Positions 1 through 7,907 of a DNA stretch of 64,000 nucleotides are shown here, piece by piece (position 1 is the stretch's first letter; each line of letters starts with the position of its first letter). A model generated the notes under the pieces. The model did no database searches. It was not told the origin of the DNA and saw nothing but the letters and a program-made list of their open reading frames with translations. This DNA comes from Bacillota bacterium (GTDB lineage Bacteria; Bacillota; Clostridia; Oscillospirales; Ruminococcaceae). Made by a program: the position numbers and the translations under genes. Where the stretch lies: positions 38,181 through 102,180 of the forward strand of contig JAEWWT010000013.1 of assembly GCA_023396225.1 (NCBI GenBank), in the 5' to 3' direction.

Positions 1-1
1 A

Positions 2-649
2 GTTTATAGTAATGAGAATATCCAGAGTATAAAGCATATCAGTGGGTTGAATTTCAGAATTGCAAGACAGATTATCGGATGTGCGGATGAAATATTAAAC
101 AAATTATTTTTTTCTGGTTTGCAGAGTGTGCTGGTAATAGGCCCTCCGTCAAGTGGAAAAACTACCATACTGCGTGATTTGTGCCGCCAGTTAGGGAAAA
201 GATTTAAAATTTCTGTCATAGATGAACGTGGAGAGATTGCAGCTGTATTCAACGGTATTCCTCAGAATGATATTGGGATAAACACGGATGTATTTGACGG
301 ATATAAAAAGGCAGACGGAATTGAAATGGCAGTAAGAGTAATGTCGCCAGAAATTATAGTGTGCGATGAAATAGGTACAAGCAGGGATGCGGATGCAATC
401 ATTAATCTTCTGAACAGTGGTGTGAAACTAATTGCTTCTGCTCATGCCGGAGGAACAGACGAACTTAAGAAAAGGCCGTGTATAGTAAAGCTTATAAAAG
501 CAGGTGTATTTGATCATGTTGTTGTGTTGGATGGCATGAAATCACCCGGAATAATAAAAAATATAGTAAGGACTGATAGCATTGCTGAAACTTATTGGAA
601 CGATACTTATTATTACAATGACAAGTCTGATAGGGTGTTATATGTCTGA
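2..649 (+). CDS. spoIIIAA: Stage III sporulation protein AA, ATPase (5' partial)
   Basis: Cytoplasmic secretion-type ATPase of the SpoIIIA-SpoIIQ channel, which links mother cell and forespore during engulfment. The open frame runs back to base 2 without a start, so the N-terminus lies outside the window; 215 residues are visible. The Walker A loop GPPSSGKTT (about bases 140-167) and the Walker B-like stretch IIVCDEIG are intact, and the sequence around IARQIIGCADE is typical of the family. An internal TTG at 47 would be a false start because the upstream frame continues with SpoIIIAA-like sequence. It is the first visible gene of spoIIIAA-AH and overlaps spoIIIAB by 68 bases. Expression from a sigma-E promoter upstream of the window is expected from family knowledge. 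Confidence 0.95.
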   Translation, partial: VYSNENIQSIKHISGLNFRIARQIIGCADEILNKLFFSGLQSVLVIGPPSSGKTTILRDLCRQLGKRFKISVIDERGEIAAVFNGIPQNDIGINTDVFDGYKKADGIEMAVRVMSPEIIVCDEIGTSRDADAIINLLNSGVKLIASAHAGGTDELKKRPCIVKLIKAGVFDHVVVLDGMKSPGIIKNIVRTDSIAETYWNDTYYYNDKSDRVLYV

Positions 650-1088
650 CAGGCTCAAGAAAAGACACAGATACCTTAAAATAGTATTGGTAATGCTTGA
701 AGAAATGTGTGTGCTAATACGATATAAAGCGGCAACTGTTTATGAAATTGTGGACAGCCTTAAGAAAGACAGCAGATTTTCTGACCTGTATTTTCTTCAA
801 AAAATAAAAAACAGCGAGGATCAGAAAAGCTTTTCTGATCAATGGAGAACAGCTATTGCGCAGTGTCCGGTATATTTCCTTAAAGCTAAGGATTTGTCAT
901 GTATAGAGGCGTTGGGAAGTAATCTTGGAAACAGTGATATTGACGGACAGTTAAGTACACTATTGCTTGAAAAGGAAGAACTTAAATATCAGATAAGTGA
1001 TGCAGCAGAAGATCTTACAAACAAATCAAGATTATTTAGAACACTTGGGGTTTTGTCCGGAGCGTTTATTTCGGTAATTATTATATGA
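582..1088 (+). CDS. spoIIIAB: Stage III sporulation protein AB
   Basis: Membrane component of the SpoIIIA complex; the family shares a fold with type II secretion GspF-type proteins. The start is taken as TTG 582, inside spoIIIAA, because it restores the family N-terminus: an initial LKLIGTILIIT membrane segment followed by a basic stretch (SDRLKKRHRY). An ATG at 642 would delete that first membrane helix. A second hydrophobic segment lies at the very C-terminus (FRTLGVLSGAFISVIII), so both ends are membrane-bound with a helical soluble middle, as in the family. Length is 168 residues, close to the usual 170. Confidence 0.93.
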   Translation: MLKLIGTILIITMTSLIGCYMSDRLKKRHRYLKIVLVMLEEMCVLIRYKAATVYEIVDSLKKDSRFSDLYFLQKIKNSEDQKSFSDQWRTAIAQCPVYFLKAKDLSCIEALGSNLGNSDIDGQLSTLLLEKEELKYQISDAAEDLTNKSRLFRTLGVLSGAFISVIII

Positions 1089-1125
1089 ATGAATATATAT
1101 CGTTAAAAAGTTACGGAGGCTGTGT

Positions 1126-1320
1126 ATGAATTTAGATCTGATATTTAAAGTTGCAGGGGTTGGAATTATTGTTGCAGCACTTAACTTGCTGCTTAAAAAG
1201 GCAGATAGGGACGAGCAGGCTATGATGACAACACTTGCAGGTCTTATAGTTGTTTTAATAATGATTATAAATGAGATATCAACACTGTTTGATACAATAA
1301 AAACAGTGTTTGGGTTTTAA
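1126..1320 (+). CDS. spoIIIAC: Stage III sporulation protein AC
   Basis: Small membrane protein of 64 residues with two hydrophobic helices separated by a short polar loop (LLKKADRDEQAM), the expected size and topology for SpoIIIAC. The start ATG follows a clear GGAGG Shine-Dalgarno (about 1115). It sits between spoIIIAB and spoIIIAD with 5 bases to the next gene. Role by family knowledge: membrane component of the mother-cell side of the SpoIIIA-SpoIIQ channel. Confidence 0.93.
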   Translation: MNLDLIFKVAGVGIIVAALNLLLKKADRDEQAMMTTLAGLIVVLIMIINEISTLFDTIKTVFGF

Positions 1321-1325
1321 GTATT

Positions 1326-1721
1326 ATGAAAATAATATCAATAGCCGTAATTTGTATCATAGCTTCCGTAATGTGCAAGCTTTTTGAAGTGCAAAATAAT
1401 AAGGAATACGGACTATTTATAAGAATATTGTCAGCAGTTGGGATACTTGCATCAGTCATAATATATGTTTCGCCGATAGCTGAAACTGTCAATAACATTT
1501 TTATTAAAACAGGAGCAAACGAAGAATATGTCAGTATTCTGTTCAAAGCACTTGGAATATGCTATATAACCCAGTTTGCACATGATGTCTGCAAGGACAG
1601 CAATGAAAATGCAATGGCAACTCAGATTGAGGTGGCTGGTAAGATTTCATTGGTTCTGATTGCCCTTCCTATGTTCAATTCACTTACTGATATTGTAATT
1701 ATGCTTATGGGAAATGCATAA
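1326..1721 (+). CDS. spoIIIAD: Stage III sporulation protein AD
   Basis: Membrane protein of 131 residues with about three to four hydrophobic segments, including an N-terminal helix (ISIAVICIIASVMCKLF), a second helix around residues 30-52 and a C-terminal one. The conserved GICYITQFAHDVCKD stretch is characteristic of SpoIIIAD. It belongs to the spoIIIAC/AD pair that together resemble parts of secretion-system export gates. Co-transcribed with its neighbours. Confidence 0.93.
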   Translation: MKIISIAVICIIASVMCKLFEVQNNKEYGLFIRILSAVGILASVIIYVSPIAETVNNIFIKTGANEEYVSILFKALGICYITQFAHDVCKDSNENAMATQIEVAGKISLVLIALPMFNSLTDIVIMLMGNA

Positions 1722-1813
1722 GAGCAGAAGTGTAACTATGGACAAGGATAAAAGTTTGAGCATGATTAAGCTTAGAGCTTTGTATTTGGACAGGTATTTG
1801 AAAGGACATAAAA

Positions 1814-2947
1814 ATGAGAAAGTTGATATGTATATTAATCTGCTCCTTATTATATTTGTTTTTCTGCGGACAGTATTATTCAGCAGATGAAGAAGAACTT
1901 ATAAGCAGATTAGAATCTGAAGCAGGAGAAATTAATGAAAATCTTCCTGATGAAGTAAATGACTTTTTGGATGATAATGATATATCTGTTGAAGATACAG
2001 AGAAAATGACTTCTATTACACCGGGAGATGTTTTCAGATACATATTGGGTGAATTTAAAACTAAACTGAAAATGCCGCTAAAAACCCTTGCTTGTCTGTT
2101 AGGAGCGGTACTGATATCTTCATTGGCTGGCAGCATGGGTGATACTATAACTAATAAATCACTAACCAGAATTTATGAGGTTATTACAGTTATTATTACA
2201 GTAGGAGTAATTTGCAATCCGATTTCACAATGCATAAAAAATACTGCAACAACTTTAAGTCAGGGCAGCAATTTCATGATAGGATATATTCCGATTTTTG
2301 CAGGAATAACTGCATCATCCGGAAATGTCACATCTGCCGTTTCTTATAATTCTATTGTACTGATTGTTGCAGAGATTGCAGTTCAGCTTGCTTCAAATTA
2401 CCTTATGCCAATGCTTTCAATATGTATGGCTCTGGGAATTGTTGAGGCAATAAATCCTACTTTTAACCTTTCTGGAATAACAAAGGCGATAAAGAAAGCG
2501 GCATCATTTCTGATTTGCTTTGTAATGACAATATTTGTCGGACTTTTATCAATACAAAGTATAGTAGGTGTTTCCGCTGATACTCTTGGAGTAAAAGCTG
2601 CAAAATTCATGGTTTCAAATTTTATTCCTGTAGTTGGAGGGGCAGTAGCAGATGCATATACAACTCTTCGGTCAAGTCTAGGTTTGTTAAGGGGCGGTGT
2701 AGGCTTCATAGGGATTATATCCATTTCGCTGCTTGTACTTCCGACAATTCTTGAAATAACTGCAATGAGAGCAGTTATATTTATTGGGGATATTCTTTCA
2801 GATATGTTCGGGTTACCACAGATCAAGGTTCTCATGAAGAATACATCACAGATACTTGCACTTGCATTCAGTATACTGGTCTGCTTTTTTATAATTCTTG
2901 TAATTTCAACTACTATTTTGATGATGGTAGGCTTGAATATATCGTAA
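1814..2947 (+). CDS. spoIIIAE: Stage III sporulation protein AE
   Basis: Polytopic membrane protein (377 residues) of the SpoIIIA complex, thought to form part of the channel or act as a permease-like unit. It starts with a signal-like hydrophobic segment (ICILICSLLYLFFCGQYYSA), then an acidic extracellular region to about residue 75, then roughly seven or eight hydrophobic segments. A 92-base gap separates it from spoIIIAD, longer than other gaps in the operon. An AAAGGA motif precedes the ATG. Length and order match the family. Confidence 0.94.
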   Translation: MRKLICILICSLLYLFFCGQYYSADEEELISRLESEAGEINENLPDEVNDFLDDNDISVEDTEKMTSITPGDVFRYILGEFKTKLKMPLKTLACLLGAVLISSLAGSMGDTITNKSLTRIYEVITVIITVGVICNPISQCIKNTATTLSQGSNFMIGYIPIFAGITASSGNVTSAVSYNSIVLIVAEIAVQLASNYLMPMLSICMALGIVEAINPTFNLSGITKAIKKAASFLICFVMTIFVGLLSIQSIVGVSADTLGVKAAKFMVSNFIPVVGGAVADAYTTLRSSLGLLRGGVGFIGIISISLLVLPTILEITAMRAVIFIGDILSDMFGLPQIKVLMKNTSQILALAFSILVCFFIILVISTTILMMVGLNIS

Positions 2948-2969
2948 AAAGAAGGGAAGTGCAGGAACT

Positions 2970-3461
2970 GTGGATTTATTCAGAGCAGTTTCATATATAG
3001 CATGCTTGATTGCAATAATCATAGCAATCATAGATTCACTTTATCCAAGCGAGAAATATGCAAAACAAATGAAAATGATATTTTCTCTGGTATTCTTGTC
3101 ATGTATTACAGCTCCAATTGTAAACAAAGAAATTTCATTAGATGATATTTCAGTGTCTGCCGAAGCAGACAGCAGCCTGTTGGATGAGAGAGCAGAAGAG
3201 ACATATGATTATTTTATTAAATCAATTGAGAATAACCTGAACATGGAGTTGAAGAGCACTTTAACCCAAAATCAAATAAATGTACAAGAAATACTGACAA
3301 GTATAAATATTTCTGATGACAACAGCATATGTATTAGAGAGGTTGAAATAATCATGTCCGACAAGGATAAATATGAAAAAGCCATAAAATTAATAGAAGA
3401 TGAAGTTGGTGTGGATGTTTATGTATGCGTAAAGGAGTGTGAAGATGAAGGAAATAATTGA
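2970..3461 (+). CDS. spoIIIAF: Stage III sporulation protein AF
   Basis: 163-residue protein with two N-terminal hydrophobic helices (about residues 5-22 and 34-50) followed by a soluble domain projecting between the two membranes; the known SpoIIIAF soluble domain has a ring-building fold. The start is GTG 2970, preceded by GAAGGGA. The C-terminal part (EVEIIMSDKDKYEKAIKLIE) matches the expected mixed alpha/beta domain. Its 3' end overlaps spoIIIAG by 17 bases, which suggests translational coupling. Confidence 0.92.
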   Translation: MDLFRAVSYIACLIAIIIAIIDSLYPSEKYAKQMKMIFSLVFLSCITAPIVNKEISLDDISVSAEADSSLLDERAEETYDYFIKSIENNLNMELKSTLTQNQINVQEILTSINISDDNSICIREVEIIMSDKDKYEKAIKLIEDEVGVDVYVCVKECEDEGNN

Positions 3462-3966
3462 TAAAATAAAGGACTTCCTTAAGAAAGAGAATGTTCTGAA
3501 AGCAGCAATATTTATAGGAATAATAGGTATGATTCTCATTCTTGTTTCAAACATTGACAGCGGAGATAAAAAGGACGAGGAGATAACTTTTGCGGAAGAA
3601 AATATAGACTTCACTCTTTCAGAAACATATAGCAAGAAAATGGAGTCAGAGTTAAAAGATATACTTGTGTCAATTGACGGTGTAGGAAAAGCAAATGTTT
3701 TGCTGACAATAACGTCAACGGAAGAATATGTTTATGCGGAAACCATTAAAAATAATTCCTCAGGCTCGGAAAATGAATATGTGATAATAGACGGGGGTTC
3801 AAAAAAGGAGGCGCTGGTCAAGAAAATTAACACGCCGCAGATCAGCGGAGTTGTTATAGTATGTGAAGGAGGAGGTAATGCAAAAACCTGTGAGAAAATA
3901 TATAAATCGGTATCAACTGCTTTAGGTATACCAACAACAAAAATTTATGTTACAGAAATGAAATAG
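3445..3966 (+). CDS. spoIIIAG: Stage III sporulation protein AG
   Basis: 173-residue bitopic protein with one transmembrane helix (about residues 18-36, AAIFIGIIGMILILVSNI) and a C-terminal extracytoplasmic ring-building domain; SpoIIIAG homologues form a large ring in the intermembrane space. ATG 3445 is preferred over GTG 3439 because AAGGAG at 3431-3436 is about eight bases from 3445 but only two from 3439. A glycine-rich EGGGNAK loop near residue 140 is typical of the family's ring domain. Confidence 0.93.
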   Translation: MKEIIDKIKDFLKKENVLKAAIFIGIIGMILILVSNIDSGDKKDEEITFAEENIDFTLSETYSKKMESELKDILVSIDGVGKANVLLTITSTEEYVYAETIKNNSSGSENEYVIIDGGSKKEALVKKINTPQISGVVIVCEGGGNAKTCEKIYKSVSTALGIPTTKIYVTEMK

Positions 3967-3977
3967 GAGGATTTTTT

Positions 3978-4538
3978 ATGAGAAAGCCATCATTTATTAT
4001 TGGAAAGAAACACATTATTCTTGCATGCCTTACATTGATTCTGGGTATTGCTATTTATATGAATTATGCGTTTTCTTCTGTCGGACAGGAAATTGCAGCT
4101 GATCCTACATCGGCTAACACTTTATCAGATGATGCAGAACAGGCAGCAAATTATGGTGATGCTGAATTTGTAAGCACTGAAAATGTGGATAACGATTATT
4201 TTTCACAAGTAAGGTTAACCAGAATGACTTCAAGGGATCAGGCTGTTGAAACATTGTCTGCTATTCTAGGTGGCGGCGATCTTTCAGATGAAGAAAAAGC
4301 TACATATACAATGCAGGCAACTGAATTATCAAAGCTTTCAGAGAGCGAAGGTAAGATTGAAAGTCTTATAAAAGCACAGGGTTTTCAGGATTGTGTTGTT
4401 TATCTTGACGGCGAAACTGCAAGCATAGTTGTAAAGTCAGAAGGTTTACAGGCAGAGCAGGCAGCTCAAATTAAAGACATCCTTCTTTCTGAATATACTG
4501 TTCCGGCAGAAAATATTAGAATTTTTGAGGTTAAGTAG
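3978..4538 (+). CDS. spoIIIAH: Stage III sporulation protein AH
   Basis: 186-residue bitopic protein: one N-terminal membrane helix (about residues 11-31), an acidic low-complexity linker to about residue 75, and a C-terminal YscJ/PrgK-like domain that in relatives binds forespore SpoIIQ and closes the intercellular channel. The segment LIKAQGFQDCVVYLDGETASIVVKS is the conserved part of that domain. GGAGG lies eight bases before ATG. It ends the spoIIIA run; a new promoter follows. No spoIIQ gene is seen in the window. Confidence 0.94.
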   Translation: MRKPSFIIGKKHIILACLTLILGIAIYMNYAFSSVGQEIAADPTSANTLSDDAEQAANYGDAEFVSTENVDNDYFSQVRLTRMTSRDQAVETLSAILGGGDLSDEEKATYTMQATELSKLSESEGKIESLIKAQGFQDCVVYLDGETASIVVKSEGLQAEQAAQIKDILLSEYTVPAENIRIFEVK

Positions 4539-4567
4539 TTGTGTCTTGCAAAAAAATTTGTTATAAT
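4539..4567 (+). promoter_or_regulatory. Probable sigma-A promoter of asp23
   Basis: An extended -10 element, TGTTATAAT, ends at 4567; the TATAAT itself is 4562-4567. A weak -35 (TTGTGT, 4539-4544) lies 17 bases upstream. The site sits right after the spoIIIAH stop and 69 bases before asp23, so it would separate vegetative asp23-nusB transcription from the sporulation operon. Confidence 0.5.
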
Positions 4568-4635
4568 ATTAGTGTATAACAAATTGAATATCTGATTAGC
4601 TGGTTATTCCGCAGTCAGAAGCAGGAGGATTTGAT

Positions 4636-4992
4636 ATGAACAACGTTAAGGAAGTACAAAATAATTGCCTGAAAGTTTCCGAAGATGTTATTAATCGTAT
4701 TGTTGAAATAGCAGTAAGCGAAGTAAAGGGTGTATACGGATTAAGTAATGTAAGAATTCCGTTTTCAAACATCTTTGTTAATAGTGAAAAATCTCCTGCT
4801 ATTAAAATAAAAATGCATGGAGATGCTGTTGAGATATCTGTAAGTATAATTGTGACTTATGGTTGTAAGGTTAGTGTAACAGCTGAAAATGTTCAGAAAA
4901 AGATTAAGGAAGACATTCAGACAATGACAGGAGTAACTGTTTCTAAAATTAACGTTTTTATCAGCGGTGTATCATTATCGTCAGATAAATGA
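4636..4992 (+). CDS. Asp23/Gls24 family envelope stress response protein
   Basis: 118-residue cytosolic protein of the Asp23 (alkaline shock) family, homologous to Bacillus YqhY, which sits in the same position beside nusB. The family signature is visible: an N-terminal helix (ISEDV-like, here VSEDVINRIVEIAVSEVKGVYGLSN) followed by alternating beta strands and a helix with GCKVSVTAENVQKKIKEDI. In Bacillus, YqhY is connected with control of acetyl-CoA carboxylase, but accBC are absent from this locus. A strong Shine-Dalgarno GGAGG precedes ATG. Confidence 0.9.
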   Translation: MNNVKEVQNNCLKVSEDVINRIVEIAVSEVKGVYGLSNVRIPFSNIFVNSEKSPAIKIKMHGDAVEISVSIIVTYGCKVSVTAENVQKKIKEDIQTMTGVTVSKINVFISGVSLSSDK

Positions 4993-4994
4993 TT

Positions 4995-5027
4995 AAAAGC
5001 AGGCTCTCAGCAAGGGGGCTTGCTTTT
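4995..5027 (+). terminator. Hairpin terminator after asp23
   Basis: Left arm AAAAGCAGGCTC and right arm GGGCTTGCTTTT form a roughly 12-base-pair stem with G-U pairs and the T-run in the right arm. It lies three bases after the asp23 stop, separating it from nusB. A possible extended -10 (TGGTATAAT, 5031-5039) for nusB overlaps its 3' side. Confidence 0.6.
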
Positions 5028-5165
5028 CTGTGGTATAATATAGTTTAAGTGGTTTTTGAATTTATAAGTTTATATATAGTCTGAAAATAATATCAGACTG
5101 TGGACTTTGCTTTTCGTATAAAATATTTTTTGTGGAAATGCATGGTTCGGAAAGGACGGATGAAA

Positions 5166-5567
5166 ATGAAAAGAAGTGAAGTGAGGGAATCAGCTTTTTT
5201 ACTGACTTTTGAAAAATTGCTCAATGATGATTCTGTTGAAGAAATTATTGATATTGCTCTTGAAGCGGATGTTTTTGATATAAACAATGATGCAAAGCAG
5301 TTGTTTATAAATGTAAACAGCAAGGGCTCTGAGCTTGATGAGATTATTGCAAAGTATAGTGAGAAGAGGCAGCTTTCAAGAATTCCTAAGGTAAGTATTG
5401 CTTTACTAAGAATTGCTATATATGAAATCATGTATGATGATAAAGTTCCTGTAAATGTTGCAATCAGTGAAGCAGTTATTCTGTCAAAAAAGTATTCTTT
5501 TGACACTGATGTTCAGTTTGTAAACGGAGTACTTGGCGCATTTTCAAGAAGCAGAGAGGCTGTTTAG
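5166..5567 (+). CDS. nusB: Transcription antitermination protein NusB
   Basis: All-helical RNA-binding protein (133 residues) that joins NusE/S10 on boxA RNA during rRNA antitermination. The N-terminal arginine-rich helix (KRSEVRESAFLLTFEKLL) and the C-terminal motif VPVNVAISEAVILSKKYS...FVNGVLGAF are diagnostic. ATG 5166 is chosen because AAAGGA at 5151-5156 is nine bases away; ATG 5160 is only three bases from it and the long upstream extension lacks any Shine-Dalgarno. It is two bases from the next gene, so they are co-translated. Confidence 0.93.
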   Translation: MKRSEVRESAFLLTFEKLLNDDSVEEIIDIALEADVFDINNDAKQLFINVNSKGSELDEIIAKYSEKRQLSRIPKVSIALLRIAIYEIMYDDKVPVNVAISEAVILSKKYSFDTDVQFVNGVLGAFSRSREAV

Positions 5568-5569
5568 TA

Positions 5570-6511
5570 ATGCCATTGTTTCTTGGAATTGACACAAGCA
5601 ATTACACAACTTCACTTGCAATATATAATTCTGATGATAATTTTGTCGTACAATGTAAGAAGTTACTTCCCGTAAAGGAAGGACAGCTTGGCCTGCGTCA
5701 GAGTGACGCTGTATTCCATCATACACAGCAGTTACCTGAACTTATAAAAGAAATGCTTAGTGATACTGATTGTTCAAAACTTGATGGAATAGGCGTGTCT
5801 GTGAGCCCCAGGAATATTGAGGGTTCATATATGCCTTGCTTTACCTGCGGTTCTGGACTAGCTGAATCTTTGTCTGCTGTGTTGAAGAAAAAAGTTCATA
5901 AAACATCGCATCAGGTTGGACATGTTCTTGCTGCACTTTATTCTGCGGATAAGCTTGATTTGATTAATGAAAGGTTCATTGCTTTTCATGTAAGCGGCGG
6001 AACCACTGATTGTCTATTATCTGAATTGTCACAAGAAAACATTTTAACCTTGACAGAAACAGGAACATCTCTTGATTTGAAAGCTGGACAGGCTATTGAC
6101 AGGGTTGGTGTTATGCTTGGCTTGCAGTTTCCATGCGGAAGAAAACTTGAAAAGCTTGCAGAACAAAGTAATATGATTTATAAGATAAAGCCTGTACTGA
6201 AAGAAAGTAACTGTTGTTTATCAGGCATAGAAAATCAATGCAGGAAAATGCTTCAGGATGGAATGGAACATTGTGATATAGCCAAATATTGTCTGACTTA
6301 TATATATGCTGCTGTGAGAGGTATGTTTATTTCAGCAAGGAATAAATATGGCGAGCTTCCTGGTATCTTTGCAGGAGGAGTAATGTCAAATAAATTTATT
6401 AAGAACAACTTAATGAAAGAATTTGATAACATTTATTTCGCTGCACCTGAATTTTCATGTGATAACGCTGTAGGGACGGCTGTATATGCATATTTAAGGA
6501 GTATTGAATGA
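5570..6511 (+). CDS. TsaD/Kae1-like ASKHA protein (paralogue)
   Basis: 313-residue member of the peptidase M22/Kae1/TsaD superfamily. The ASKHA phosphate loop GIDTSNYTTS is at residues 6-15, the glycine-rich nucleotide site SGGTTD near 145 and the C-terminal AGGVMSNKFI near 266. The metal-binding pair of TsaD (HxEGH) appears as HQVGH, so both histidines remain but glutamate becomes valine. It is about 20-30 residues shorter than true TsaD, and clostridia often have this paralogue between nusB and xseA in addition to tsaD elsewhere. It is therefore probably not the tRNA t6A enzyme itself; its function is unknown. It overlaps xseA by four bases (ATGA). Confidence 0.8.
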   Translation: MPLFLGIDTSNYTTSLAIYNSDDNFVVQCKKLLPVKEGQLGLRQSDAVFHHTQQLPELIKEMLSDTDCSKLDGIGVSVSPRNIEGSYMPCFTCGSGLAESLSAVLKKKVHKTSHQVGHVLAALYSADKLDLINERFIAFHVSGGTTDCLLSELSQENILTLTETGTSLDLKAGQAIDRVGVMLGLQFPCGRKLEKLAEQSNMIYKIKPVLKESNCCLSGIENQCRKMLQDGMEHCDIAKYCLTYIYAAVRGMFISARNKYGELPGIFAGGVMSNKFIKNNLMKEFDNIYFAAPEFSCDNAVGTAVYAYLRSIE

Positions 6512-7692
6512 GCAGTATATTAACTGTTTCACAGTTGAACAGATATATTTCTTTTAAGATAAAAGAGGATAATAATTTAAAGCTAATTCTTTTAAGAGGT
6601 GAAATATCCAACTTTACAAATCACACAAAAACGGGGCATTTGTATTTTACAGTAAAGGATAACGAAAGTTCTGTAAAGGCTATTATGTTTAACAGCTTTG
6701 CATCAAGACTTAACTTCATTCCTTACAATGGAATGAGCGTTATTGTTTCAGCTTCGGTGCAGGTTTTTGAGCGTGATGGATTATACCAGCTTTATGTAAA
6801 TGATATTCAGCCTGATGGAATAGGTGCTTTGTTTACTGCTGTTGAACAGCTTAAGATGAGATTATTAGAAGAGGGTTTGTTTGATGAACAGTATAAGAAA
6901 CCTCTTCCTGCATATCCGTCAAGAATTGCAGTAGTAACAGCTGAACAGGGTGCTGCATTACAGGATATACTTAATATATTAGGCAGAAGATATCCTATTG
7001 CTGAGGTTATAATATTTCCTGCAATCGTTCAGGGAGAGAAAGCTCCGCAGTCTTTATGTGAAGCAATAATTTCTGCTGATGACAGCTATTGTGATATTAT
7101 TATAGTTGCAAGAGGCGGAGGTTCATTTGAGGACCTTATGTGCTTTAATAATGAAAGTGTTGTTAGGACAATATTTTTTTGCAGTACGCCTGTTATTTCT
7201 GCTGTCGGACATGAAACAGATACAACTTTGTGTGATTTTGTTTCAGACCTGAGAGCGCCAACGCCATCTGCAGCAGCAGAGCTTGCCGTTCCGGATATAA
7301 ATGCCTTTTATAACAAGCTTGAAGAGTATAGGAAGAATCTTGTAATTTCAGAACAAAATTACATTGAAAGCTTATATGATAAAATTAATTTACGTTATGA
7401 GTTGCTGGATAAGCAATCACCAGAGGCGAAAATAGCATCATATATTCAGATATGTTCAAGTAACAAGCAGAAACTTGATACTGCTATTAAAAATGTCATG
7501 ATGAATAAGTATAATGACTTCGTTAAAAAAGCAGAAGTTCTTGAAAAGCTTAACCCATTAAGGATAATTTCAAGCGGATATGCTGTGATATATAAGGATA
7601 ATAAGAGAATACAGACATCTGAAGAGCTAAAAAAAGACGATAAAGTTAAAATAAATTTGTCAGATGGCTCTGTTGATGCTATAATAATATAA
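6508..7692 (+). CDS. xseA: Exodeoxyribonuclease VII large subunit
   Basis: 394-residue catalytic subunit of ExoVII, which degrades single-stranded DNA from both ends. An N-terminal OB-fold (residues 1-100, with TNHTKTGHLYFTVKD) is followed by the nuclease domain with RGGGSFEDLMCFNNE (about 202) and SAVGHETDTTLCDFVSDLRAPTPSAAAE (about 230), both hallmark blocks, then a coiled region and a short beta tail. The start overlaps the upstream stop by four bases. It works with the product of xseB immediately downstream. Confidence 0.96.
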   Translation: MSSILTVSQLNRYISFKIKEDNNLKLILLRGEISNFTNHTKTGHLYFTVKDNESSVKAIMFNSFASRLNFIPYNGMSVIVSASVQVFERDGLYQLYVNDIQPDGIGALFTAVEQLKMRLLEEGLFDEQYKKPLPAYPSRIAVVTAEQGAALQDILNILGRRYPIAEVIIFPAIVQGEKAPQSLCEAIISADDSYCDIIIVARGGGSFEDLMCFNNESVVRTIFFCSTPVISAVGHETDTTLCDFVSDLRAPTPSAAAELAVPDINAFYNKLEEYRKNLVISEQNYIESLYDKINLRYELLDKQSPEAKIASYIQICSSNKQKLDTAIKNVMMNKYNDFVKKAEVLEKLNPLRIISSGYAVIYKDNKRIQTSEELKKDDKVKINLSDGSVDAIII

Positions 7693-7724
7693 TGTATTTA
7701 TGAAGGCTATGAAGGGTAACAAAT

Positions 7725-7907
7725 ATGAATTTTGAGCAGAATATGAATAGGATAGAAGAGATAATTTCATCTTTGTCACAAGGGGAGATTGATCTGGATA
7801 ATTCAGTTGAATTATATCAGGAGGGACTGAGCATATTAAATAACTGTAAAAAACAGCTTGATGAGGCTCAGCAGAAGATTTCTTCTTCGGGTATTAATAA
7901 TGAATAG
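7725..7907 (+). CDS. xseB: Exodeoxyribonuclease VII small subunit
   Basis: 60-residue helical subunit that coats the coiled-coil of XseA. The sequence NRIEEIISSLSQGEIDLDNSVELYQEG is the conserved core: two helices with the invariant L-E...Y-x-E-G pattern. The C-terminus is shorter than in many homologues. Its end overlaps ispA by eight bases, consistent with one transcript. Confidence 0.93.
   Translation: MNFEQNMNRIEEIISSLSQGEIDLDNSVELYQEGLSILNNCKKQLDEAQQKISSSGINNE

Noticed and set aside
1738..1890. A 50-codon frame starting ATG 1738 between spoIIIAD and spoIIIAE
   Set aside because: It overlaps the spoIIIAE start in another frame, lacks a Shine-Dalgarno, and reads as a translation of the spoIIIAE signal region.
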